This document shows positions 16,311 through 25,356 of a stretch of DNA of 64,000 nt, one piece after another. The stretch lies in contig JAQWGQ010000005.1 in assembly GCA_029238125.1 (NCBI GenBank), forward strand, positions 1 to 64,000. Reading direction: 5' to 3'. Positions within the stretch are counted from its first letter, which is position 1. Each line of letters opens with the position of its first letter. A program made the position numbers and the translations under genes. A model generated the notes under the pieces. That model saw only the letters and a list, made by a program, of their open reading frames with translations, did not search any database and had not been told where the DNA came from. The DNA comes from Flavobacteriaceae bacterium. GTDB lineage: Bacteria; Bacteroidota; Bacteroidia; Flavobacteriales; Flavobacteriaceae.

Positions 16311-17375
16311 TTATGCTGTTCGTTCCAATTCTTTCATAACATCCACAAGCGTCTGTACTGAAGCGAGTGGGAGTGCGTTGTACATAGAAGCACGATAACC
16401 CCCAACAGATCGGTGTCCATTGATACCGCTAATCAGTGCATCTGCACACATGCTGTCAAACTGTTCTTTTAATTCTGCTTTCTCCAAAGTAAAGGTTGCA
16501 TTCATCGTACTGCGATCGTCAACCGCTGCAAAGCCCTTAAACAATGGATTCCGATCGATCTCGCCATACATCAAGTCTGCTTTGGCGTTGTTTTTCGCTT
16601 CGATTGCTTTTATTCCACCAAGTTTTTGCAACCAATCTAAGGTCAGCATCGAGGTGTAAACCGCAAATACAGGTGGGGTGTTAAACATACTGTCTTTTGA
16701 GGCATGAATGCTGTAGTCTAGCATCGATGGTATTTTATGTGTCACCTTGCCCAAAACATCCTCTTTGACAATGACCAAAGTCGCGCCTGCAGGCCCCATA
16801 TTTTTCTGCGCACCTGCGTAGATGATTCCGAATTTTGAGAAATCAAGTTGACGAGAAAAAATATCGGAACTTGAATCACTAACCAGTACCGCATCGCTTT
16901 CTGGTAGAGTTTTGATTTGTGTCCCAAAAATGGTGTTATTTGTCGTGATGTGAAGGTAGTCCGCATCTGTTGGAACGCTGTATTCTTTCGGGATATAATT
17001 GAAATTGGTATCTGCCGACGAGGCGATCTCAACAACCTCACCCAATAGCTTTGCCTCTTTGATGGCTTTTGTGGACCAAGTTCCTGTATTGAGATAAGCA
17101 CCCTTGTTTTCCAACAAGTTGTATGCTGTGGCAAGGAATTGCATACTGGCACCGCCTTGTAAAAAGAGTGCTTTGTATCCTTTCCCAGTCAAACCAAGCA
17201 AGTCCAAAGCCAAAGCACATGCCTTGTCCATGATCTCAATAAAAGCGGGACTACGGTGAGAAATTTCGATGAGTGATAATCCGGAACCGTCCAACTCTTG
17301 AACGGCATGTGCAGCTTGCTGCATGACCTCATCTGGGAGTATGCACGGACCTGCACTGAAATTGTGTTTTTTCAT
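16311..17375 (-). CDS. serC: Phosphoserine aminotransferase
   Basis: PLP enzyme converting 3-phosphohydroxypyruvate and glutamate to phosphoserine and 2-oxoglutarate. Start at MKKHNFSAGPCILPDEV (17375), the family N-terminus; the track start at 17402 adds nine residues. 354 aa. The PLP Lys lies in IIYAGAQKNMGPAGATLVIV, with cofactor region FLQGGASMQFLATAYNLL and the C-terminal GINGHRSVGGYRASMYNALP that binds the phosphate. It heads the serC-serA-DUF6787 operon. Confidence 0.96.
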   Translation of the reverse strand: MKKHNFSAGPCILPDEVMQQAAHAVQELDGSGLSLIEISHRSPAFIEIMDKACALALDLLGLTGKGYKALFLQGGASMQFLATAYNLLENKGAYLNTGTWSTKAIKEAKLLGEVVEIASSADTNFNYIPKEYSVPTDADYLHITTNNTIFGTQIKTLPESDAVLVSDSSSDIFSRQLDFSKFGIIYAGAQKNMGPAGATLVIVKEDVLGKVTHKIPSMLDYSIHASKDSMFNTPPVFAVYTSMLTLDWLQKLGGIKAIEAKNNAKADLMYGEIDRNPLFKGFAAVDDRSTMNATFTLEKAELKEQFDSMCADALISGINGHRSVGGYRASMYNALPLASVQTLVDVMKELERTA

Positions 17376-17443
17376 AGCTGAAAATTCTGTGCAAAGAAAC
17401 AAAATCAGTTTCGCTTCTTTTTACTTTAGCGTTATTTTTTTGT

Positions 17444-18490
17444 TCAATTTTTTAACAACAAATCCATGGTGTCGATATTGTCGGCATAGTCATGGAGTTG
17501 TGGGTACTGTGCTAGCCCAAAGAAAACATGGGTATTCTCTTCATTAGATGATACCACACACTGAATGTCATCTCGATTGGAAGCGATGGCCTGTTCCACT
17601 TCAGTTTGATTGTCGTAGAAGTTATAAAACAAGCAAGCGATCGGTGAAGAAATGCGATCATCTTCTTTGAGAATCAGAAATCCATTATCGAGTAAGGGCT
17701 CTTGATTCATCAAGAAAATGGCTTTGTTGTAATCATAGTTGTTTGCATAGCCGTTGTGATGGATGATGTCCTTGTGTTTGTACAAGGCACCAAATAAGAT
17801 GTCGAAATCATAATCTTTTGGTACCCATATTTTGGAAACACTACGACAGCCCAACCCAAAATAGAGACAAATGTCATCAGCCAATCCAGCGAGTTGATCA
17901 TCGCTTTCATCGCCTGTGAGTACCGCTACACTATTCCTGTTTTTTCGAATGACATGAGGAATATCTTTAAAATAATAAGAGAAATAACGACTGCTGTTGT
18001 TGCTTCCTGTTGCTATAACCTTGTCAATAGACCCGAGCTGATCACTGACAAATTGCACGCGCTCATTGATCTCGGGAAATTTTGATTGGAGGATACTGAT
18101 AAACGCAGGAATTAATACCTTGTCTTTGGAAGACAGCTTGATAACCGCCCGATGCCCGCTGAGCAATACACAAACCACGTCGTGAAATCCAACCAAAGGC
18201 AAATTGCCAGCCAAGACAAGTCCAACGGTTTGATTGCTCCATTTTACAGTAGGGTAGGCCGACAGCCAGCTGCTTATGGTCTCGCGTCGCAAAACCTCAC
18301 CCCAGTTGCGAAAAGCGGAATAGATATTTGTTGGGGTAAACCAGGCATTCTGAATACGAGCCGCCTCTACCGCTTCGTTTAGCGCGCGCGTTACTTTGGA
18401 GTTTAGTTGATTTCGGAGTTGCTCACCCAAGTGATCAAAAGCTTCGATCAAGGAATGAATTTTGTCTTTAGACTTGTCGGAGTTCTTCAT
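17444..18490 (-). CDS. Acyl-CoA reductase, LuxC-like
   Basis: A 348-aa protein of the LuxC/acyl-CoA reductase family (aldehyde dehydrogenase superfamily), expected to reduce acyl-CoA to aldehyde with NADPH. Recognisable blocks are [55 protein letters not shown], and the region of the active-site Cys, [16 protein letters not shown]. The start is ATG 18490 (MKNSDKSKD); the track start overlaps the divergent ferredoxin promoter. This gene beside a ferredoxin and serC is a conserved flavobacterial cluster by my recollection, but its physiological substrate is unknown. No lux genes are present. Confidence 0.85.
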   Translation of the reverse strand: MKNSDKSKDKIHSLIEAFDHLGEQLRNQLNSKVTRALNEAVEAARIQNAWFTPTNIYSAFRNWGEVLRRETISSWLSAYPTVKWSNQTVGLVLAGNLPLVGFHDVVCVLLSGHRAVIKLSSKDKVLIPAFISILQSKFPEINERVQFVSDQLGSIDKVIATGSNNSSRYFSYYFKDIPHVIRKNRNSVAVLTGDESDDQLAGLADDICLYFGLGCRSVSKIWVPKDYDFDILFGALYKHKDIIHHNGYANNYDYNKAIFLMNQEPLLDNGFLILKEDDRISSPIACLFYNFYDNQTEVEQAIASNRDDIQCVVSSNEENTHVFFGLAQYPQLHDYADNIDTMDLLLKN

Positions 18491-18504
18491 AGCACGTACT
18501 TTTG
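18474..18504 (+). promoter_or_regulatory. Promoter TTG-N20-TACTTTTG for ferredoxin
   Basis: TTG at 18474-18476, a 20-nt spacer and TACTTTTG at 18497-18504. The -33 box lies inside the divergent acyl-CoA reductase coding region. Transcription would begin about 12-15 nt before the ferredoxin ATG. Confidence 0.65.
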
Positions 18505-18512
18505 CAAAGCTA
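18505..18512 (-). promoter_or_regulatory. -7 box (TAGCTTTG) for acyl-CoA reductase, abutting the ferredoxin -7 box
   Basis: Minus-strand TAGCTTTG directly adjoins the plus-strand TACTTTTG (TACTTTTG|CAAAGCTA). Two polymerases could not occupy both sites together. Confidence 0.55.
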
Positions 18513-18523
18513 AACAATTTAGA

Positions 18524-18877
18524 ATGGCAATTATCATCACAGACGAATGTATCAACTGCGGAGCATGCGAGCCCGAATGTCCAAACACAGCCATATTTGA
18601 AGGTGCTTTCGATTGGACATATGCAGAGGGAACGAGTCTGTCAGGAGATGTGGTATTACCCAATGGAAAAGCAGTAAATGCTGATGAAGCACAAGAACCT
18701 GTTTCAGATGAGGTATATTTTATCGCTCCCGATAAATGTACAGAGTGTAAGGGTTTTCATGATGAGCCACAATGTGCTGCCGTTTGTCCTGTAGATTGTT
18801 GTGTGCCCGATGAAGATCACGAAGAGACGGAAGAAGTACTGTTGGGCAAACAACGTTTTATGCACCCAGAAGAATAA
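18524..18877 (+). CDS. 4Fe-4S dicluster ferredoxin
   Basis: A 117-aa electron carrier. The first cluster motif is [15 protein letters not shown] (about residues 9-20) and the second is [22 protein letters not shown] (about 70-90), the spacing of the bacterial-type ferredoxin with an insert between the clusters. The start is ATG 18524 ([13 protein letters not shown]); the track start at 18407 overlaps the divergent gene. It has its own promoter and a strong terminator. Redox partner unknown; the head-to-head acyl-CoA reductase is a candidate by position only. Confidence 0.93.
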   Translation: MAIIITDECINCGACEPECPNTAIFEGAFDWTYAEGTSLSGDVVLPNGKAVNADEAQEPVSDEVYFIAPDKCTECKGFHDEPQCAAVCPVDCCVPDEDHEETEEVLLGKQRFMHPEE

Positions 18878-18910
18878 AAAAAAAGTTGTGATAAAATCAC
18901 AACTTTTTTA
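18876..18910. terminator. Bidirectional intrinsic terminator
   Basis: AAAAAAGTTGTGA - TAAAA - TCACAACTTTTTT: a perfect stem with A and T runs on both sides. It sits between the convergent ferredoxin and TonB receptor genes and can stop both transcripts. Confidence 0.9.
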
Positions 18911-18927
18911 AATCGATTAAAGTTTTT

Positions 18928-21615
18928 TTAGAAACTGAAATTCAGACTAGAGAATATATATCGACCATCAGACCCCATTTGAACAGAATCTGCAAGTCCA
19001 CCTTGGTCAGTCCACCCATCAAATTGAGATGTTGGATAATCATTCAATAAATTATTCGAACCAATCAACCATTTCAAGTTTTCGTTCAATTTATACCCAA
19101 CACTTATATCCACAATTTGAGCGGCCTCATAGGTGTCTGTAGCTACTTCATATAAAGCTTGGGCCTCTGCTTCTGTTGTAGCAGGACTATCTATCCATTG
19201 AAAGTCTTGTAAAATGACTTCACTAAAATGTGTAACTGACAAATTAGCAAAGAACTTTTTACTGTTTAAATTAAGGTTTAATCCAAATTTTTGATTAGGA
19301 GAAGCAGCCTCTAGGTAGGCCTGAGAAAAAGGTCCGAAAAAAGTAAACTCATTGAGGTCTCCGTGATTTATATTTTTAATTTCTAAAGTATTTATGTTCC
19401 CAACTAAAGTCGTGTTTATCTTAATGTCATCGCCTAAGTTAAAATTATACCCCAAGACAATGTCAACCCCACTGGTTTGTGTATCAACACCGTTGGCAAA
19501 AAACTGAGCAGCGTCAACATTTAATGGGCCTAAAATGTTTTGATCATTAAAATTGTCGGTAAGTATAATTCGGTCATCAACAGAAATTGAGTATGCGTCA
19601 ATGGTTGCTGTAAAAGCATTTTTTTTGTAAGTAATACCCACACTAGCATTATTTGCTTTTTCTTCATTGAGTTGTCCAATTCCAAATGCTCTTGTAACAG
19701 TGCTATTATTGGCCGAAAGTAAAGAGGGTACCGATGCCCCAGCAACGATATTGTTGAATACCAAATTATAATAAATCTGTGCCAAAGAGGGTGCTCTAAA
19801 CCCTGTAGAAACAGATCCTCTCAGGTTGAGGTGGTCACTAAGCTTATAACGCAGTGCTAACTTTCCATTGAGCGTTTGGCCAAAGTCACTGTAGTTTTCG
19901 AAGCGAAATGCTGTTGCAACTAAAAAGTTTTCACTCAGATTGATTTCTCCATCTGCATAAACACTAAAGTTATTACGATATCGATTCACTTCATTGTCTG
20001 GGCTGTATCCTGGAAATCCCTGCGAACCTCCATCTAAAATGTCTCCGTTTGCATCAACAGCAACATTTTGAATCGCAGGATTATTGATCAAGTTTCCTTC
20101 TGTATCATAAAGTCCATAAGAAGCTTCCTCTCCAGCAAAAATTCCAAAGTTCTCTTTTCGATACTCAACCCCAAACGCCAAATTTAATCCTGAAGCAACG
20201 TCATCAAAAACTTTGTTCAAATCCAAATTGGTAACATGCTGGGAAAGATAATGACCACCTGCATCAAAGTCTGTAGGGGAGGCGTCTTGTAGAGATGCGT
20301 TGTTTGAGTCTTTTGTGTAGTAATGAAAATTGTTTTTTCCATAACTGTGACTAAAATCTAATTTCCATCCGCTTTCATATTCATGAAAGATTCCGGCAGA
20401 AATTGAATTATCATCGATGACTGAAGTAATTCTGGGTGTAAAGCCATTGGGATACAAACTAGGAACTGATCTGTTGTCACCATCTGCGAAGCTGCTTCTT
20501 GAAAACGCATAGGCGTTAGTGTCTCTATTGCTTCTTCCACCAAAGGCATACAGCTCAGTACGGTCATTGATGGGCAAGGAAGCATTGATCATAAAATTAA
20601 AACTGTCCACGCCAGCACTTCCGTATCCTTTTCTCCAAGAAAATCCAGGTCTAAGTGTGTTGTTTTTTGAAACTAGTTCTGTTGTAAAATTGACAAAACC
20701 ACCTTTGTCGTTAAGGGATACACCATAGTTTGTTTGGATTTTTAGCGTTTCGCCATCCATGCTTTTGTCATTGCCGTCAAGTCTGTTTTTGCCCTCAACA
20801 TTGTAAAGGGTTTCACCTGATTTAGCTTCCCAGCCCTCACCAATGGCAGTGCTATATGCGCCATAAGTAACGCCAAAAGAGAACTCATCTGTGTTGTCAT
20901 TCAAAATAATGTTGATGATACCAGCAATTGCATCAGAGCCATATTGTGCGGATGCTCCATCTCGTAGGACTTCAATTTTTTTAATGGCTGTAGTCGGTAT
21001 GGCATTTAAGTCCGTTCCTGAGTTTCCTCGACCACGTGTGCCAAACACATTCACCAGAGAAGATTGATGTCTTCTTTTACCATTGATTAGTACCAGTGTT
21101 TGATCTGGTCCAAGCCCCCTAAGCGAAGCAGGTATGATATGGTCTGCACCATCCGATCCAGATTGCTTTGTGGCATTAAATGAAGGTGCAGCATATTGTA
21201 GTATATCAGTAGCCTCCACCTTACCAGTAGTTGAAGCTATTCCTGAAACGTTAATGACATCAACGGGAACGGGACTGTCGGCCGATGTTCTTCCACCAGT
21301 CCTCGAGCCAGTGATGACAATTTCATCTAGTTGTTCGCCTTCCACAAGCGTAACATTAATCTCTGACTGGGAATCTACCAAAACTTCTTTCGAAGCATAT
21401 CCGACATAGCTGAAAATGAGTGTAGAGTTCTTAGACACCTCAAGAATGTAGTTGCCATTAAAATCGGTTAACGTGCCATTTGACGCGTCTTTTTCTATAA
21501 TATTTACACCAATAATGGGTTGTCCGTATTCATCTTTTACATGTCCATTAATTTGAACTTGAGCGTGAGATGAAAATATTGAAACAAAGAAAAGTATTGT
21601 GATTATTCGTAACAT
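18928..21615 (-). CDS. TonB-dependent outer-membrane receptor with carboxypeptidase-regulatory domain
   Basis: An 895-aa receptor with a signal peptide (MLRIITILFFVSIFSSHAQ), a CarboxypepD_reg-like domain (about 20-95, GHVKDEYGQPIIGVNIIEKDASNGTLTD), then a TonB box-like DEIVITGSRTGGRTSADSPVPVDVI and a plug with LRGLGPDQTLVLINGKRRHQSSLV and LRDGASAQYGSDAIAGIINIIL. The barrel ends in FSSLNFSF. No SusD partner follows, so it is not a classical glycan SusCD pair; iron chelates, vitamins or peptides are possible ligands. It has its own upstream -7 box and is a single-gene unit ending at the shared terminator. Confidence 0.9.
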   Translation of the reverse strand: MLRIITILFFVSIFSSHAQVQINGHVKDEYGQPIIGVNIIEKDASNGTLTDFNGNYILEVSKNSTLIFSYVGYASKEVLVDSQSEINVTLVEGEQLDEIVITGSRTGGRTSADSPVPVDVINVSGIASTTGKVEATDILQYAAPSFNATKQSGSDGADHIIPASLRGLGPDQTLVLINGKRRHQSSLVNVFGTRGRGNSGTDLNAIPTTAIKKIEVLRDGASAQYGSDAIAGIINIILNDNTDEFSFGVTYGAYSTAIGEGWEAKSGETLYNVEGKNRLDGNDKSMDGETLKIQTNYGVSLNDKGGFVNFTTELVSKNNTLRPGFSWRKGYGSAGVDSFNFMINASLPINDRTELYAFGGRSNRDTNAYAFSRSSFADGDNRSVPSLYPNGFTPRITSVIDDNSISAGIFHEYESGWKLDFSHSYGKNNFHYYTKDSNNASLQDASPTDFDAGGHYLSQHVTNLDLNKVFDDVASGLNLAFGVEYRKENFGIFAGEEASYGLYDTEGNLINNPAIQNVAVDANGDILDGGSQGFPGYSPDNEVNRYRNNFSVYADGEINLSENFLVATAFRFENYSDFGQTLNGKLALRYKLSDHLNLRGSVSTGFRAPSLAQIYYNLVFNNIVAGASVPSLLSANNSTVTRAFGIGQLNEEKANNASVGITYKKNAFTATIDAYSISVDDRIILTDNFNDQNILGPLNVDAAQFFANGVDTQTSGVDIVLGYNFNLGDDIKINTTLVGNINTLEIKNINHGDLNEFTFFGPFSQAYLEAASPNQKFGLNLNLNSKKFFANLSVTHFSEVILQDFQWIDSPATTEAEAQALYEVATDTYEAAQIVDISVGYKLNENLKWLIGSNNLLNDYPTSQFDGWTDQGGLADSVQMGSDGRYIFSSLNFSF

Positions 21616-21641
21616 AAGTTTTTATTTAAAATTAGGTTTAT

Positions 21642-21649
21642 CAAATATA
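21642..21649 (-). promoter_or_regulatory. -7 box (TATATTTG) for the TonB receptor
   Basis: Minus-strand TATATTTG, 27 nt upstream of the receptor start, fits TAnnTTTG. A TTG occurs only 15 nt further upstream, shorter than usual spacing. Confidence 0.5.
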
Positions 21650-21704
21650 GAGTTATTTATAAAACAAATAGTATTGCCGATTGTATATTTACCGAAATAT
21701 TTTT

Positions 21705-22799
21705 ATGAAAGCAGGAATCGTTGGTCTTCCCAATGTGGGCAAATCCACTTTATTTAATTGTCTATCAAATGCCAAAGCGCAAAGTGCCAATTTTCCCTTT
21801 TGCACCATTGAGCCAAATATTGGAGTCGTCAATGTGCCAGACCCTCGACTTGAGCGTCTTGAATCGTTGGTAAATCCCGAACGTGTGATGCCAGCAACGG
21901 TGGAGATTGTCGATATCGCTGGTCTTGTCCGAGGGGCAAGCAAAGGAGAGGGATTGGGCAACCAATTTCTGAGTAATATTCGTGAAACAGATGCCATACT
22001 GCATGTGTTACGATGCTTTGATAATGACAATATTGTGCATGTTGATGGCTCTGTTGATCCCATTCGCGATAAGGAAACCATTGACCTTGAGCTCCAACTC
22101 AAAGATTTAGAAACGGTAGAAAAACGATTAGAGAAAGTGAGTCGTGCTGCACGAACCGGAAACAAAGAAGCGATTAAAGAACAAGAAGTCCTTGATCAAG
22201 TGCAAAAAGGTCTAGCGACAGCAACCTCGGTTCGTGCTCTTGCAATCGCTGAAGATGATCGTCAGGCTTATGTAGTGTCTTTACAACTCTTGACCGACAA
22301 ACCTGTTCTTTATGTCTGTAATGTTGATGAATCTTCTGCCGTAAAGGGCAACGCCTATGTCGATGAAGTCCGCAAGACGGTAGCTCCTGAAGGGGCTGAG
22401 GTGTTGGTCCTTGCCGTCTCTACCGAAGCCGATATCAATGAACTAGAGACTTATGAAGAGCGTCAATTGTTCTTGGACGACCTTGGACTCACAGAGCCAG
22501 GTGCAGCAAAACTTATTCGGTCTGCTTACGCCATTCTTGATTTGCATACATATTTTACAGCTGGCGAAAAAGAAGTGCGCGCATGGACAATGTCCCAAGG
22601 GTTTACAGCTCCCCAAGCAGCGGGAGTGATCCATACCGATTTTGAAAAAGGGTTTATCCGTGCGGAAGTCATATCATATAATGACTACGATCAACTAGAA
22701 ACCGAAGCCAAAGTCAAAGAGGCAGGCAAAATGCGCGTGGAAGGGAAAGACTATGTCGTGCAAGACGGCGATGTGATGCACTTCCGGTTTAATGTGTGA
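21705..22799 (+). CDS. ychF: Ribosome-associated P-loop NTPase YchF/OLA1
   Basis: A 364-aa Obg-family protein that hydrolyses ATP rather than GTP and associates with ribosomes. P-loop GLPNVGKSTLFN; switch regions FPFCTIEPN and DIAGLVRGASKGEGLGNQFL. The G4 specificity motif is NVDE (YVCNVDESS) instead of NKxD, as expected for YchF. The C-terminal TGS domain ends [17 protein letters not shown]. Start ATG 21705 (MKAGIVGLPNVG) rather than the track start. Unusually, its last 106 bp are duplicated 2,564 bp downstream (25254-25359), and this copy ends GTG TGA whereas the distal copy ends GTT TAA. Confidence 0.97.
   Translation: MKAGIVGLPNVGKSTLFNCLSNAKAQSANFPFCTIEPNIGVVNVPDPRLERLESLVNPERVMPATVEIVDIAGLVRGASKGEGLGNQFLSNIRETDAILHVLRCFDNDNIVHVDGSVDPIRDKETIDLELQLKDLETVEKRLEKVSRAARTGNKEAIKEQEVLDQVQKGLATATSVRALAIAEDDRQAYVVSLQLLTDKPVLYVCNVDESSAVKGNAYVDEVRKTVAPEGAEVLVLAVSTEADINELETYEERQLFLDDLGLTEPGAAKLIRSAYAILDLHTYFTAGEKEVRAWTMSQGFTAPQAAGVIHTDFEKGFIRAEVISYNDYDQLETEAKVKEAGKMRVEGKDYVVQDGDVMHFRFNV
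22690..22795 (+). repeat. 106-bp direct repeat, copy A (3' end of ychF)
   Basis: Matches 25254-25359 at 105 of 106 positions; the single mismatch (22700 A, 25264 G) is synonymous (GAA/GAG, Glu). Immediately beyond the repeat, copy A gives GTG TGA and copy B GTT TAA, again both Val-stop. This is the copy in frame with intact ychF. Confidence 0.97.
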
Positions 22800-22823
22800 T
22801 CGTCGTTATACTTTTTTATATAT

Positions 22824-23690
22824 CTAGAATGTGTAGCTCAGACCTACTGATAAATCTACGCGACTAATATTTTCAGAACTATCACTGTCCAACTCGAAGG
22901 TTTGTGTTCTCCCATTGCTTTCAACATTGATTTCGTTTAGGACGCCAGAAATAGATGAAATTCGGGCTACCAAAGATAACTTTTTAGCGATTGTGTGATT
23001 ATAGCCAACGTCAAACGAAAAACCTGCTGTATTCCCTTCTATCTTTATAGGGTCAACAAGATATCCTACGTTTGTATAGCTCATTGAGCCAAAAGAAAAA
23101 TTTAACAAAAAAGCATTGTTGCTTGAATTGACAAATCGGGTAGAAAACATTGGGCCAATAAACGATATTGAAATGTCATCACTCATTATACCAGTTCTCT
23201 CATTTCCAAAATCGTCAATTATATAAATGTTGTTGAGCCTGCCTGATGTCCCAAATTGGTGGTATTTCAATCCAGCTCCGATACTTTCGGACCAATAATA
23301 TGTGACGTCAAAACCAAAATGAGCCCCTTTTCTTAAATCTTCGGCGTAATCTTTAAAATCATCTGGCACATCGTCTGAAACCTCAGCTGTGTGTGTGCTA
23401 TAACCTCCGTAGAAGGTGGCTATTAACTGTTGGATTTTGTCAGGCCAAACCACCTTGTCTTCGGGAACCTCACTTGTTTCAAAAAATCCTTGTTGATGGG
23501 TTTTGACAGTTGTCAATTGTAACATGGTGTTTCTGATTTCTTCGTCGTGTTTAAAAGTAAAATAAATCATTTCGGGCTTGACCTTGGTGATTTTAGCATT
23601 AATTGTATCACCTTCCTGCGTCACAATCAAATCCTGCGTTATTGCGATGTTAACGCAGAGTGTTAGTAAAAAGAGGATTGTATTTTTCAT
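22824..23690 (-). CDS. Outer-membrane beta-barrel protein of unknown function
   Basis: A 288-aa exported protein. Its signal peptide is MKNTILFLLTLCVNIAITQ, followed by a short N-terminal beta domain (DLIVTQEGDTINAKITKVKPEMIYFTFKHDEEI, about 20-52), a pattern often seen in front of Bacteroidota outer-membrane barrels. The remainder alternates aromatic and polar strands (IQQLIATFYGGYSTH, GAHFGFDVTYYWSESIGAGLKYHQF, FLLNFSFGSMSYTN) and ends in the barrel-type LSVGLSYTF. Its ATG overlaps the upstream lipoprotein stop by 4 nt, so the two are coupled and probably act together in the envelope. It lies wholly within the inserted segment. No specific function recognised. Confidence 0.75.
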   Translation of the reverse strand: MKNTILFLLTLCVNIAITQDLIVTQEGDTINAKITKVKPEMIYFTFKHDEEIRNTMLQLTTVKTHQQGFFETSEVPEDKVVWPDKIQQLIATFYGGYSTHTAEVSDDVPDDFKDYAEDLRKGAHFGFDVTYYWSESIGAGLKYHQFGTSGRLNNIYIIDDFGNERTGIMSDDISISFIGPMFSTRFVNSSNNAFLLNFSFGSMSYTNVGYLVDPIKIEGNTAGFSFDVGYNHTIAKKLSLVARISSISGVLNEINVESNGRTQTFELDSDSSENISRVDLSVGLSYTF

Positions 23691-24415
23691 TTGTTTTTTG
23701 TTTTAATTGAATCAAATTCTGCTTCGCCGGTTTGTCGGTCTACCAGCTCAAGGGAAGGGCGACCTAAAAACAATCCTGTTTTTATGCCACATCTTAAATA
23801 ACATATCTTTCCGTGCTTGAGATTAATCGGAACCTCAACCTTTGATTCTGTCTTTGCCCAAAGTGTATTTAATCCATCTTTTTTGATATGAATAGTTTTC
23901 TTGAAATTGTTTTTGACTCTGCAGATCACAGAGTCACTAAGATTAAGGTTGTAACTGACGGTAGCTCCTGAAAAATTTTTTTCTCGATAGACTTTAACAA
24001 TGGCATAGTCAACGTCCAACAATTCTTCGTCTCTGACTTTATCAGGCACATACGATTCAATGTCATTAATCTTTAAAATTGCAGCAGTTATTCTGTGACA
24101 TGAACTTCCTAAAAATTCAGGTTTTTTGTGTTTGATGATTTTGATAGCGTTTCCACCAACTTTTCTTGCCTCTGTTTTTACTTTGTCAATAGCAACGTCA
24201 TAACCGCAGTTGACACTCAATCCCGTGTCTTGAACTTTGACTTCACCAATTATCTCTGCTTTTTCAGGGATCTCCTGATCTAATCGTAGAAGAACGACAT
24301 CTTTTTTGAAGTCTATGGGTTGATATCTTTTTGTGATGCTAGTCGTAATTTTTAAACTACATGAGTTGAATAAAATAAATAGAAGAATAAGCGGAATTGA
24401 TATTTTTGTTTTCAT
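23687..24415 (-). CDS. Lipoprotein with RcsF/YbjQ-like and DUF2846-like regions
   Basis: A 242-aa lipoprotein with lipobox LFNSC (Cys19). The first half (DTGLSVNCGYDVAIDKVKTEARKVGGNAIKIIKHKKPEFLGSSCHRITAAILKI) has the layout of the YbjQ/RcsF fold: a helix with ARKVGGNAI, then a two-Cys strand region. The second half (VICRVKNNFKKTIHIKKDGLNTLWAKTESKVEVPINLKHGKICYLRCGIKTGLFLGRPSLELVDRQTGEAEF) resembles DUF2846-type beta domains. Both likenesses are weak and judged by eye. Translationally coupled to the barrel gene downstream. It may be a surface or periplasmic sensor or structural partner. Confidence 0.65.
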   Translation of the reverse strand: MKTKISIPLILLFILFNSCSLKITTSITKRYQPIDFKKDVVLLRLDQEIPEKAEIIGEVKVQDTGLSVNCGYDVAIDKVKTEARKVGGNAIKIIKHKKPEFLGSSCHRITAAILKINDIESYVPDKVRDEELLDVDYAIVKVYREKNFSGATVSYNLNLSDSVICRVKNNFKKTIHIKKDGLNTLWAKTESKVEVPINLKHGKICYLRCGIKTGLFLGRPSLELVDRQTGEAEFDSIKTKNK

Positions 24416-24655
24416 GTGTTATTTGGGTTTGATGTTTTGGGACTTTTTATTTTTCTAGTTGCCTTTTTTACGCTAAAAGAATCTTCTCCTAGGAAAAAGA
24501 AAGTTGAAAAATAGATGTAATAGGATGTAGGTTGTTCAATGTTTTAAATTTGATTTAGGGGTAATTTTCTATTGTAAATATAAAAAAAATTAAAACAAAA
24601 TATTTCTACTGTTAGAATAAGTGAAAATCTTTTTTTAAGTGAATTTTATAAAGTT

Positions 24656-25096
24656 GTGGATACTTTGGATTTTGGAGGTAGTCAATCCTTAGCATATTAC
24701 AGAAAAGAAGATTTATTTCAAGAAAGCGTTGTTGCATCTTGTGATTACTGCACTTCATTTTATCTAGATGGCTCAATTTTAATTTTTGAAAATGAGAGTA
24801 TTCCAGAAAAATTAATAGTTTGGCGACTCAATGGGGAATTCAACTCCTACTTACACTTTTTCGTTATAGACGAAGATGTTAACTTCCACAAGCTAGGTGA
24901 AATTAACTTAGGCTATATATGTGATAAATGCGACGTTTTTCGTGTTCCAGATGAAATAATGGAAGTTTCAAAGGACAGTTTAGGGTTTGAAATTTTGTTT
25001 AGAGGGACAACATTTTTCTTAATACAAGATTCAATCCAAACAAAAAAGGGTGGAAGAATCGAAGGAAAAAATATGCAAATTAGATTCTATTGGTAA
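24656..25096 (+). CDS. Orphan hypothetical protein with two CxxC pairs
   Basis: Up to 146 aa from a GTG at 24656; the frame stays open upstream, so the start is uncertain and the gene may be N-terminally truncated. No signal peptide is seen. Two knuckles, CDYC (29-32) and CDKC (89-92), could form one zinc or redox site. The body is rich in beta-type segments (DGSILIFENESI, LIVWRLNGEF, FEILFRGTTFFLI). I do not recognise the family. It lies alone on the plus strand inside the inserted segment. Low G+C compared with neighbours supports foreign origin. Confidence 0.5.
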   Translation: MDTLDFGGSQSLAYYRKEDLFQESVVASCDYCTSFYLDGSILIFENESIPEKLIVWRLNGEFNSYLHFFVIDEDVNFHKLGEINLGYICDKCDVFRVPDEIMEVSKDSLGFEILFRGTTFFLIQDSIQTKKGGRIEGKNMQIRFYW

Positions 25097-25149
25097 TCTC
25101 AATAAAATATTATTGAATGTCGATCACTTTTTTATATGAGGTACGTTCT

Positions 25150-25356
25150 ATGAAAAACGGAGGTACTTTTTGGGAACAGCCACCAAGACCCAGAGTAAGC
25201 CCTGTGAGTACGCTAAAACCCCACGGAATAGAAAGCATAGACCCGCCAGATCAATCAACTAGAGACCGAAGCCAAAGTCAAAGAGGCAGGCAAAATGCGC
25301 GTGGAAGGGAAAGACTATGTCGTGCAAGACGGCGATGTGATGCACTTCCGGTTTAA
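25150..25356 (+). CDS. Short chimeric ORF running into ychF copy B (doubtful)
   Basis: From ATG 25150 the frame encodes [34 protein letters not shown], which looks protein-like (Pro-rich), then enters ychF copy B in the wrong frame and becomes Arg-rich. The first ~34 codons may be the 3'-truncated end of a gene cut at the repeat boundary. I do not recognise it; whether it is expressed is unknown. Confidence 0.3.
   Translation: MKNGGTFWEQPPRPRVSPVSTLKPHGIESIDPPDQSTRDRSQSQRGRQNARGRERLCRARRRCDALPV

Noticed and set aside
17444-18877. Luminescence (lux) locus because of the LuxC-like acyl-CoA reductase
   Set aside because: No luxA, luxB, luxD or luxE nearby; the gene with ferredoxin and serC is an ordinary flavobacterial arrangement.
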